From JACKOB01 sp024234575 (GTDB lineage Bacteria; Pseudomonadota; Gammaproteobacteria; Pseudomonadales; Oleiphilaceae): DNA of 38,533 bases. Positions 25,035-32,188 of the stretch are shown piece by piece. The stretch spans positions 1-38,533 of the forward strand of contig JBPJFZ010000023.1 of assembly GCA_051208035.1 (NCBI GenBank). The letters run 5' to 3'. A program made the translations under genes and the position numbers. The notes under the pieces are model-generated. The model ran no database searches. It had not been told where the DNA came from and worked only from the letters and a program-made list of their open reading frames with translations. Positions within the stretch are counted from its first letter, which is position 1; each line of letters begins with the position of its first letter.

Positions 25035-25670
25035 ATGCCACATATCATACTTTGCGTGTTCGCCTGCTTACTAACCTTTAACGCGGTTGCCGATGATACC
25101 GTCTGGGAAAAAGTCTATTCAGAAGGCGATACCACCGCCTATGTGGGCAAAGACAATAAAACCGGGCTGACTCAATGCAAAGTGGAGACGGTGACAAGCG
25201 CTTCCGTTGACGCACTTGTGGCACTCAATACGGATTATCAGAATTTAGCCAATTGGATGGAAACCGCCATAGCGGTAGAGCAATTGCAGTTCAACGCGCC
25301 TAATGACTATGTGCTGCATTTTATCTGGGATAGCCCCTGGCCGGTGAAAGATCGGGAGTCTGTCACCCATTCACGATTGTCGAGAAATAATGATGGTTCT
25401 GTCAGCCTGAAGTTTGTAAGTGAAAACGATCTGTTAGCGACTACCGAAGCACGTGTGAGGATTCCACTGGTGGAAGGGTTCTGGCACTTTATCCCACAAG
25501 ATTCTGGCGGTACCAAAGTGGTGTATCAATCAATGGTTGACCCCGGTGGCGATGTGCCTTTATGGCTGGTAAACCTTACCGTAACAGAGGCGCCTTTTAA
25601 AACGGTGCTAAATATGCACGAGCAGTTGCAGCAAGAGAAGTACCGCACCGCTGTAATCGACTGGCTGTAA
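25035..25670 (+). CDS. Exported START-domain (SRPBCC-fold) protein
   Basis: The 211-residue protein has a signal peptide (PHIILCVFACLLTFNAVA) and a START-like lipid-binding domain. Supporting segments are WEKVYSEGDTTAYVG, the NWMETAIAVEQLQ helix, WDSPWPVKDRESVTHSRLSR (the PWPV.DR motif is characteristic of START proteins) and EGFWHFIPQDSGGTKVVYQS. It ends with the long C-terminal helix NMHEQLQQEKYRTAVIDWL. START domains form a hydrophobic cavity for sterols or lipids; the bacterial ligands are mostly unknown. GAGAT before the ATG is a weak ribosome binding site. It is convergent with the amidase gene, about 40 bp between stops. Confidence 0.87.
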   Translation: MPHIILCVFACLLTFNAVADDTVWEKVYSEGDTTAYVGKDNKTGLTQCKVETVTSASVDALVALNTDYQNLANWMETAIAVEQLQFNAPNDYVLHFIWDSPWPVKDRESVTHSRLSRNNDGSVSLKFVSENDLLATTEARVRIPLVEGFWHFIPQDSGGTKVVYQSMVDPGGDVPLWLVNLTVTEAPFKTVLNMHEQLQQEKYRTAVIDWL

Positions 25671-25711
25671 TGGCGGTAGTTATTCCCCCCACACCTTTAT
25701 CACATCGCTGA

Positions 25712-27121
25712 TTACCACCAGCGGCTGGGGGTGTGTTCACTCCACTTTTCGGTGGCTTCTAATTGTGCGGCCAGGGCGACTAACAAAGGCTCGCTGTTGG
25801 CCGGCCCCATTAGCTGTGCACCAATAGGTAAGCCTTCGGTGCTGAATCCTGCGGGAATACTAATACTGGGCCAGCCCACGACATTCCAGGGCCAGGCGTA
25901 AGGGCAATAGCTGACTATCCGCTTGGTCGTTTCAAACGCAGAAATATCATCCAGTGCTGCTACCGGCGGTGGCAGTGAGGCAGTACTAGGGGCGAGGACA
26001 ATATCTACGCGCCGGAAGATGCGGCCCACCTGTTTTTCTAACCGAGGTTCGGCTTTGCGTGCGGCTTTTAGGGGCAGCCCGCTTAGCAGTCGACCGGTGT
26101 GGGCGTTCAATCGGGTGCGGCTATCCAAGCGAGTGGCATCAGCAAAGCGCTGCTGCCACTCGTGTAAACCCGACATCGATCGCGCGACAAAATTCATGCT
26201 CAGCAGTTTGCTGTAGTGCGGATCATCAATTCTTATTTCGTGCCCTAAGTCTTCCAGTCTTAATGCCAGTCGTTCGATGGCATTTCTTATCTGATCATCC
26301 AGTTTTACCGATATCCCGGTAAAGGGCATTCTTAACGACAAAGCAATTATCAAGCGGCCCGGATCACGGCCCACAGCGTCGGTAACACTTACCGGAGGCG
26401 GTTGGTGGATATCGCTGGCACAGGGGCCGGATACCGCATCTAACAACAGTGCTGCGTCTTTTACGGTGCGTGCTAGTGGCCCCTCAACGGTTAAGCCATT
26501 AAACATTTCTGGCCAGGGAGAGGTGGGAATACGCCCCCGTTGTGGTTTGATGCCCACTAAATGCGTCCAGGCGGCAGGTATGCGTACAGAGCCCGCACCA
26601 TCGCTGCCCATGGCGGCAGCAACTAATCCACCGGCAACAGCGGCGGAGCTGCCACCGGAAGAGCCACCAGCAGTGCGGCCTTGTTTCCAGGGGTTATGGG
26701 TGTGACCGATTTTCCCGCCACCGGTCAGTGGCCATTGTCCTAACTCTGCGGAATGGGTCTTACCAACAATGATCGCCCCAGCCTCTTTAAGCCGACGCAC
26801 CATTTCCGCATCTTTATGGGCAGGGCCGGGTTGGCAAGCAGTGCCAAAATAAGTGGGGTGCCCGGCCAGGTCGAGATCATCCTTCATGGCGATTGGCACG
26901 CCAAGCAATGGCATGCTTTGCCCTTGCGCTATCAGCCGGTCTGCCTCGTCTGCTTCGGCAAGTGCTTCGTCGCGCCTGATAATGCGAAAGGCATTAAGGG
27001 TTGTCTGGCTCTTTTCGATTTTTTCTAATGCACGTTCCGCCAGATCTCTGGCGGTACAGGTGCCTGTTTGCAGCGCTTTTCGTTGCTCGTCGAGTGTTTG
27101 GTAATCTATCGGTGTTTGCAT
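25712..27121 (-). CDS. Amidase-signature family hydrolase
   Basis: The 469-residue enzyme has the Ser-cisSer-Lys triad of the amidase-signature family: Lys80 in PIAMKDDLDLAG, cis-Ser154 in GRTAGGSSGGSSAAVAGG, and nucleophile Ser178 in GSDGAGSVRIPAAW. The conserved GTACQPGPAHKDAEMVRRLK part and the C-terminal GLPIGAQLMGP complete the fold. The family hydrolyses amides (GatA, acetamidase, cyclic-dimer hydrolases, fatty-acid amide hydrolases); no gatB/gatC lies near, so a stand-alone amidase is likely with unknown substrate. The ribosome binding site is weak. It starts 35 bp after the stop of the LSGC-motif protein on the same strand, so the two could share a transcript. Confidence 0.92.
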   Translation of the reverse strand: MQTPIDYQTLDEQRKALQTGTCTARDLAERALEKIEKSQTTLNAFRIIRRDEALAEADEADRLIAQGQSMPLLGVPIAMKDDLDLAGHPTYFGTACQPGPAHKDAEMVRRLKEAGAIIVGKTHSAELGQWPLTGGGKIGHTHNPWKQGRTAGGSSGGSSAAVAGGLVAAAMGSDGAGSVRIPAAWTHLVGIKPQRGRIPTSPWPEMFNGLTVEGPLARTVKDAALLLDAVSGPCASDIHQPPPVSVTDAVGRDPGRLIIALSLRMPFTGISVKLDDQIRNAIERLALRLEDLGHEIRIDDPHYSKLLSMNFVARSMSGLHEWQQRFADATRLDSRTRLNAHTGRLLSGLPLKAARKAEPRLEKQVGRIFRRVDIVLAPSTASLPPPVAALDDISAFETTKRIVSYCPYAWPWNVVGWPSISIPAGFSTEGLPIGAQLMGPANSEPLLVALAAQLEATEKWSEHTPSRWW

Positions 27122-27156
27122 CTCATCGTCGCTTGTAGTCGTTCTGGCGCGTTTCG

Positions 27157-27837
27157 TTATAACCTTTTCACCGTAGTTTTACAGGCGCCGCCGCCAATGG
27201 GAAGTAATTCTGTATCTACTGCGTAAAATTTCCAGGTGTTACCACTTCTTTTACCAAAGACGAAGCCCAGATTCGAATAGTCTCTTTGGTAGATGGCAGA
27301 ATGTTGAATAGGAATCGGGGCAGGTAAACTGGTAATAACATTGGTAGTCATCGATGCTTTTAGCGCACCGGCTGCATCCGGCGTATTATTGCGATTGGCA
27401 TGAAACATGGTGACTTGCCCTGTGGCTGATGTCCCGACAAAAATGGAACAGCCTGAAAGCGGACCGGTATATACCGACGTCGCGGCGGCATCCAACGTCA
27501 TGTAGGTGACGGTGTTTGGCTTCCAGGGTAAAAAGCGCACGCCCTGGTCGGCCGCAACCGTTATACATTCAATTGCGTGCATGGCGTATTTTCCTTTACC
27601 TATTTGAACGTGCGCGCCGGTAATGCTGTCTGTATCGCCAGAGAACTTAAACGAAGTGAACTGGCCAGGCACCATTCCATACTCTTCTGCCGTCCATACA
27701 CCTCCCCAATTGTTCATGGTGCCAAGAACTTGCATCCCGCTCGCCGCCGGGCTTGTTGCCGCCGCCTGGTGAGAAAACTGAATAACGTGAGACTTACAGT
27801 AAGACTCAGGATTTGCGATAAAAGACTGAACAGACAT
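27157..27837 (-). CDS. Putative CNF1/BLF1-like glutamine deamidase (LSGC...H motif)
   Basis: The 226-residue protein has no signal peptide or membrane segment. Residues 101-146 read RFLPWKPNTV, then TGPLSGCSIFVG (Cys130), then TMFHANRN (His146). This matches, from memory, the catalytic LSGC and His of cytotoxic necrotizing factor-type deamidases, and in particular the PWK...LSGC..F.G...H pattern of Burkholderia lethal factor 1, a roughly 210-residue deamidase of eIF4A. The 16-residue Cys-His spacing is close to CNF1 (15) and BLF1 (12). The predicted reaction is hydrolysis of a glutamine side-chain amide in a target protein; the target is unknown. The ATG at 27835-27837 has AGAGGTG six bases upstream. 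It precedes the amidase by 35 bp. This is a motif-level assignment only. Confidence 0.55.
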   Translation of the reverse strand: MSVQSFIANPESYCKSHVIQFSHQAAATSPAASGMQVLGTMNNWGGVWTAEEYGMVPGQFTSFKFSGDTDSITGAHVQIGKGKYAMHAIECITVAADQGVRFLPWKPNTVTYMTLDAAATSVYTGPLSGCSIFVGTSATGQVTMFHANRNNTPDAAGALKASMTTNVITSLPAPIPIQHSAIYQRDYSNLGFVFGKRSGNTWKFYAVDTELLPIGGGACKTTVKRL

Positions 27838-27864
27838 AATCGTCACCTCTTGTTTTTGTTTGTG

Positions 27865-27928
27865 CCGGTTGCTTGTTGTGCCGCTTGATTGCCATACCGC
27901 TTGATTGCGACAGCGGTTGATTGTTACG
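27865..27928. repeat. Four tandem 16-bp repeats upstream of the deamidase-like gene
   Basis: Copies with exact 16-bp period: CCGGTTGCTTGTTGTG (27865), CCGCTTGATTGCCATA (27881), CCGCTTGATTGCGACA (27897), GCGGTTGATTGTTACG (27913). The conserved core is CGsTTGaTTG. The array ends about 28 bp upstream of the gene start, where a promoter or leader should be. It looks like a set of iterated binding sites. Confidence 0.7.
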
Positions 27929-28136
27929 CAATGACGCCGACAAAGCCGTCACCTCTCATTCTTAATGCGCTCTATCGATGATTTGCCCCGCAGGAAATTA
28001 ATCAGGTGTGTATAAAATCACCGCTTACGCTACCGATGTCAAACGATTAGCCAACTGGTTCATGTTGCCTGCGACAATAATATGAACTAAAAATGATTCA
28101 GGCGACTCACAAAAGTTAGTGCATGGAATTTACCAA

Positions 28137-28526
28137 ATGTCTGAAAGCAAAATCACGGTCATTTTAAACGGCAACCACTATCACCTGAAAGCAGACGATG
28201 AAAACAGCGTGGCGAGCATGGCAGATGCAGATCGTAAAAGTCTGCTGGCGTTGCTTCGATCCATTGAAAAGCATCAAGAAAAAACAGCTTCAGAAAAGTC
28301 GCCAGTGTCTCGGCATCAGTCAGCCACGATCAAGCCTGCGGGTGCATCTTCGGTTTTAACCAAGGCACAACAGCAGCAGTTAAATAATGGTGATGTTGAA
28401 AACCTCGCGGCTCAGATAATGATGCTTAACAAGAAAACGGAGCCGAAAAAGTCCTCAAATGGTTCGATGGTTAAATGGGTTTTTGCCGTGGTGGTTGCCG
28501 GGTGTTTGCTGGCGCTGTTTATGTAA
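28137..28526 (+). CDS. Small tail-anchored hypothetical protein
   Basis: This 129-residue protein is of no family I recognise. The N-terminal part (SESKITVILNGNHYHLKADD) is polar and may form a small beta unit followed by a helix (DRKSLLALLRSIEKHQE). A Ser/Lys/Gln-rich linker follows, and the last 20 or so residues (VKWVFAVVVAGCLLALF) form a single membrane segment at the very C-terminus, so it is probably anchored in the inner membrane by its tail with the bulk in the cytoplasm. I chose the ATG at 28137 because GGA stands nine bases upstream; a GTG at 28119 adds six residues. It is convergent with the caspase-like gene, 35 bp apart. Confidence 0.55.
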   Translation: MSESKITVILNGNHYHLKADDENSVASMADADRKSLLALLRSIEKHQEKTASEKSPVSRHQSATIKPAGASSVLTKAQQQQLNNGDVENLAAQIMMLNKKTEPKKSSNGSMVKWVFAVVVAGCLLALFM

Positions 28527-28561
28527 GTTCAGGCGATGTTTGGCATAGCCCAAGAGGTTTT

Positions 28562-29974
28562 TTAACGGCCAGACAGCGAGAACAGATTGATAACCGCTGG
28601 CTGCAGTCTTTGTCTGTAAGGGCTTAAGAAAACCGATCCCACGGGTGAATAGGGCTCTGTCATCCAACGTTGTGGAATAACAGAAGGCGTAAGTTCTACC
28701 AGGCTTTTTTGCAATGCACTTAAATAGTGCTCTAGAGCGTGCCGTTTGGTTGCGTCAAACTCGATGGCATAGTCTGTATTCATCGCCGATAACTGCATCA
28801 CGGTTTGCAATAGCTCTGAGCGGCGGCTGTTGGCCAGCGCTGGTATGTCAATTTGCTCGCGAGATGCGGATACCAGCTCCTGAGACAGCATTTCAAACGC
28901 TGAAAATCCAACGTGTACGGCGAAGTTTGATTGTACGTTTTTGTAGAAAATCAACGGCTGAATAATCAATGGATCTGTAACTTTTGCGTAGGGCCATATG
29001 CCAAGGTCAGTGCAGTGATTGTGTTTTTGGAAGAATGTATAAGCCGATCGTAGTGCAGAATGATGGGTGTTAGCCGGTGGATTTTCATAGCCGCTCTCTG
29101 CTATAAAGTAGCGCCTTACAAGCTGTTGGTGCTTGTCTCTTTTCGCATCCAATGCGGCGCAAGATAGGGCTTCTGCGGCCAGATCCAGAGATACATTGCC
29201 GTCTAAAACGCTTTGTGTGGTGAGGTAGTACTCATTGTCGATATTGTGCTTAAACCAAATGCCCAGTTCAGACAGTTGGTAGTGAGTAAAACTTTGGAAT
29301 ATATCAACTCTTTCATCATTGCTGGTGGCAGACAAAAAGTCCGCACTTTTTGCTAACGCTTCGTACATAAACGACTGGCTTTGGGGTGTTTCGCTGCTCC
29401 AGGCTTTACCTTGATAGCCTGCAATATACGCAACATTAGGGAAGATGCTTCGCCATCCGCTTTCACCTAATACATTCGCAAGTGTGGAGGTATAGCAGCC
29501 GCGCAAGATCAATTTTTTTACCGAGCTAAAAAGAGATTGATATTCAGCGAGGCGCAAATCCTGCACCACATTTAACTCGCCATTTACCCCCGAGAAAACA
29601 AAATTGCCAGAGTGCCCGGAAAAGACAACCGTTGTTAATTTGTCATTGTTTTCAGAAAGTCGCTCGCTGATGTCCTTAAAAATAGCCGGTGCATTGTCCC
29701 TTGAGAGCGTCATAAACTGATCGTTCGGGTAGACGAGTAAGTCTTCGCTTAGTTCACCTGCAGCTTTCTCGACCGCTGCAATGGAAGAATTGTTCTGATT
29801 AAAATCCAGAAAAAGTATGGCGCCACTCACTGACCGGGGGCCTGATACCAGGCATAGCATCAACACCAGCAGGCATGGACTTGTTTGCGCAAGGCCTCTT
29901 ATGAGTAAGCCAAAAAATGAAAGCGTGCAGCATCTTTTGCCGCCTGCCTTGGCGAATGATTTTCTTCGTTGCAT
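28562..29974 (-). CDS. Exported protein with caspase-like His/Cys dyad
   Basis: The 470-residue protein has a basic N-terminus and one hydrophobic segment (about residues 31-47) that acts as a signal peptide or anchor. Next, GAILFLDFNQ begins a Rossmann-like strand order. TTVVFSGHSGNFVFSG places His121 and KKLILRGCYTST places Cys160, each at the end of a hydrophobic strand. This is the His...Cys arrangement of clan CD peptidases (caspases, metacaspases, gingipains, CHAT). The 39-residue spacing fits. The C-terminal 250 residues are helical and unfamiliar. I infer a cell-envelope cysteine peptidase or an inactive relative; substrate and activation are unknown. Two copies of TTGCATCCkTGCA lie at and upstream of the start codon. 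Confidence 0.55.
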   Translation of the reverse strand: MQRRKSFAKAGGKRCCTLSFFGLLIRGLAQTSPCLLVLMLCLVSGPRSVSGAILFLDFNQNNSSIAAVEKAAGELSEDLLVYPNDQFMTLSRDNAPAIFKDISERLSENNDKLTTVVFSGHSGNFVFSGVNGELNVVQDLRLAEYQSLFSSVKKLILRGCYTSTLANVLGESGWRSIFPNVAYIAGYQGKAWSSETPQSQSFMYEALAKSADFLSATSNDERVDIFQSFTHYQLSELGIWFKHNIDNEYYLTTQSVLDGNVSLDLAAEALSCAALDAKRDKHQQLVRRYFIAESGYENPPANTHHSALRSAYTFFQKHNHCTDLGIWPYAKVTDPLIIQPLIFYKNVQSNFAVHVGFSAFEMLSQELVSASREQIDIPALANSRRSELLQTVMQLSAMNTDYAIEFDATKRHALEHYLSALQKSLVELTPSVIPQRWMTEPYSPVGSVFLSPYRQRLQPAVINLFSLSGR

Positions 29975-30005
29975 CCTTGCAGCCTAATTTTTTTGCATCC
30001 GTGCA
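29969..30005. promoter_or_regulatory. Paired TTGCATCCkTGCA sites at the caspase-like gene start
   Basis: TTGCATCCTTGCA (29969-29981) spans the start codon and TTGCATCCGTGCA (29993-30005) lies 24 bp further upstream. The second is within a perfect inverted repeat TTTTGCA-TCCG-TGCAAAA (29991-30008). This suggests an operator able to block initiation. Confidence 0.45.
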
Positions 30006-30380
30006 AAAGTTGTCTGTCAAACTATCTGGATAATTCTGCCAGCCAAAAATTTAAGCGCGTATTGTGGCCATATATAACCATGAAAAAAATGGCTATTGTC
30101 TTAAATGGTTGTGAGACATTTGCCATTTAGAGGGGCGCTATTGAGGAGTGGTTCTAACTATTATTAATAACGCTAAATATAAGCGGAAACTGTAAGGGGC
30201 AAGCATTGATATGTGTGCTCATGCGCATCATAATTTTATGACATATCGCTCATTTTAAGAAAAAAGGTAGGGAATAAAACGCTCTGCTGCTGCCATTTCT
30301 CGAAAACGCTAACTACAAAACAGAAATTTTTTGCACTTTAGTCTAACCTAGTCAGCATATTGAACCGGGAGGATTTCACC
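29975..30380. other. 406-bp intergenic stretch with a stem-loop
   Basis: No gene is seen. AAATGGC-TAT-TGTCT (30087-30101) pairs with AGACA-TTT-GCCATTT (30114-30128), giving 7-bp and 5-bp helices separated by a 3x3 internal loop and capped by 12 bases. The rest is AT-rich and presumably holds the promoters of the two divergent genes. Confidence 0.4.
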
Positions 30381-30788
30381 TTGATTAAAGAGTTACGCGC
30401 GCGAAAGCGGATGCCAACAGCAAATCTCAAGTCATCCATTCGTATTTCCAAAGGTTTTCTTAATGACATTTGGGAAGATGCGAGAGCGAAAGACTTTTCA
30501 TTTTTTGGCATGTGTATAAAAACGAATCGCGAGTTTAAAGTCGATGACACACTAACCCTCTCCCTCAATCTCGAAATGGATATGGGCAATATTGAAGTCG
30601 AGCAAATATCTGCTCGTGTCGTCCGTATTACCAAATTGGTTGGTTTTTACGAATACGGCGTGGAGTTTGATAAAAAAATCACGAAAAACCCAACTGGCGC
30701 TGTTGCCATGAACATTTTGCGAATAGAAAACTTTTTGGATAAGCAAGCTGCACTTTTTGCGAAAATGGCTGAACAAAAAAGCGCCTGA
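30381..30788 (+). CDS. PilZ-domain (cyclic di-GMP binding) protein
   Basis: The 135-residue single-domain protein has the two PilZ c-di-GMP motifs: RxxxR in ELRARKRM (Arg6 and Arg10) and DxSxxG in AKDFSFFGMCI (Asp38, Ser40, Gly43). A beta-barrel pattern follows (VDDTLTLSLNLEM, VEQISARVVRITKL, GFYEYGVEFDKK), then a C-terminal helix. Such proteins relay c-di-GMP levels to motility, adhesion or secretion machines. The start is a TTG at 30381 with GGGAGG eight bases upstream; the frame could begin at a TTG at 30360, but that would lie upstream of the site. No diguanylate cyclase or flagellar gene is in the window. Confidence 0.8.
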   Translation: MIKELRARKRMPTANLKSSIRISKGFLNDIWEDARAKDFSFFGMCIKTNREFKVDDTLTLSLNLEMDMGNIEVEQISARVVRITKLVGFYEYGVEFDKKITKNPTGAVAMNILRIENFLDKQAALFAKMAEQKSA

Positions 30789-31160
30789 TATGGTCTTAGG
30801 TATTTAAGATTATATTGAGTAACTGATAGAAGTACCCAGAGTGCGGCTTGTCATGCTTCACCTGGGTGTCAAAACGTAAATTATCGTGCGTTTGGGTCAA
30901 CTCTGGTTTTCCAGTAATTAAAGAAACTGCTCTAGTTTAAGCATCGTGGCTTACTTAGTTTAGCCTTCTCCCGCCTCATCTTTAAAACTTTCTCTTGTAT
31001 CTCGCATGCTCGGCACGGCTCATTTAATGACCAAGTTGTGATGGGCGTCACCAATGAGTGCTAATTCGTGAAAGTCTGCATTAACTAACAAATGTTAATT
31101 TTAATTCAGGATTGTCGACAAGCCTAAAAATAAATATAACTTCCTACTCAGGTTAATCCG
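30789..31160. other. 372-bp intergenic stretch before the polyester hydrolase
   Basis: No gene is seen. ATTAAC-TAACAAAT-GTTAAT (31080-31099) is an inverted repeat just upstream of the promoter at 31112-31140 and could bind a regulator. Confidence 0.4.
31112..31140 (+). promoter_or_regulatory. Sigma-70-type promoter of the polyester hydrolase gene
   Basis: TTGTCG (31112-31117) and TATAAC (31135-31140) are separated by exactly 17 bp, matching the consensus at 4 of 6 and 5 of 6 positions. The start codon is 20 bp downstream. Confidence 0.6.
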
Positions 31161-32087
31161 ATGATGAAATCAATAATTGCTAGACTCGCTATTGGTACAA
31201 GTGTGTTGCTGTTTTCAGTCAGCGCCTTCAGTTTTACGCCAGGGCCCACTCCCGACCCTGATCCCGATCCTAACCCTTGTGAAGTCGATTGTGACTTTTC
31301 ACGTGGCCCCAACCCGACAGCCAGTTATCTGGAAGCGGCTAGTGGTCCATATACAGTCAGAACTATGCGTGTTTCCAGCTCGGTTACTGGCTTCGGTGGT
31401 GGCACTATTCACTATCCTACCGGGACCACCGGTAAAATGGGGGCGATAGCCGTTGTTCCCGGATTCCTTGCCGGTGAATCATCGATTAGTTGGTGGGGGC
31501 CAAGATTGGCATCTCACGGCTTTGTGGTAATCACCATTGCTACTAACTCAGCTTTTGATCAGCCAGCAAGTCGGGAAGCACAGCTTGGCCGGGCGCTTGA
31601 CTACGTTATTGCCCAAAGCAATGCCAGCGGCAATGCTATTTCAGGAATGGTAGATAGCAGTCGAGTTGGCGCTATGGGCTGGTCGATGGGTGGTGGCGGC
31701 ACGCTACGAATAGCCTCTGGCAGTCGTCTGAGCGCAGCGATTCCGTTGGCGCCCTGGCACACCGGTAGCAACGATTTTAACCAAATCTCTACGCCGACGA
31801 TGATTATTGCTTGCGAGAATGATGGCACGGCACCGGTTAATTCCCATGCATCGCCGTTCTATAACCGCATTCCGGCATCAACAGATAAAGCCTATCTCGA
31901 AATCAATAACGGTGGCCATTCTTGTGCTAATGGCGGCGGTAGCAACGGTGGTTTGCTAGGCAAATACGGTGTCTCCTGGATGAAGCGTTTTATCGACAAA
32001 GATACTCGCTACAATCAATTTCTTTGTGGTCCAAATCATGCGGCCAATAGCGCGATTTCGGAGTATCGAGAAACCTGTAACTACTAG
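31161..32087 (+). CDS. Secreted PETase-like polyester hydrolase (cutinase-type, type II)
   Basis: The 308-residue alpha/beta hydrolase resembles Ideonella PETase along its whole length: RGPNPTA..LEA.SGPYTVR, SSISWWGPRLASHGFVVITI, GWSMGGGG, ACENDGTAPVNS and GGHSCANGGGSN. The triad is Ser175, Asp221, His253. Trp174, Met176, Trp199 and Ser254 correspond to PETase Trp159, Met161, Trp185 and Ser238; Phe102 replaces Tyr87. Both type II disulfides are present (Cys218-Cys255, Cys289-Cys306). His229 and Phe233 stand where PETase has Ser214 and Ile218, as in ordinary cutinases. A signal peptide, a Pro-Asp-rich linker and an extra CEVDC pair precede the domain. It likely hydrolyses polyesters such as PHA, cutin or synthetic polyesters outside the cell. 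AGG lies eight bases before the ATG. Confidence 0.92.
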   Translation: MMKSIIARLAIGTSVLLFSVSAFSFTPGPTPDPDPDPNPCEVDCDFSRGPNPTASYLEAASGPYTVRTMRVSSSVTGFGGGTIHYPTGTTGKMGAIAVVPGFLAGESSISWWGPRLASHGFVVITIATNSAFDQPASREAQLGRALDYVIAQSNASGNAISGMVDSSRVGAMGWSMGGGGTLRIASGSRLSAAIPLAPWHTGSNDFNQISTPTMIIACENDGTAPVNSHASPFYNRIPASTDKAYLEINNGGHSCANGGGSNGGLLGKYGVSWMKRFIDKDTRYNQFLCGPNHAANSAISEYRETCNY

Positions 32088-32188
32088 GCAGGGTGTCAGG
32101 TATAGTTAATTAATTTATGCAGGTGAGAGCGAGACCTCCCGGTGGCCCCAGCGGACGCCGGGTGTTTCTCAGTAAGGGAGAACGTGCC

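Noticed and set aside
27865..27928. Tandem 16-bp repeats as a CRISPR array
   Set aside because: The copies are contiguous with no spacers and no cas genes are present.
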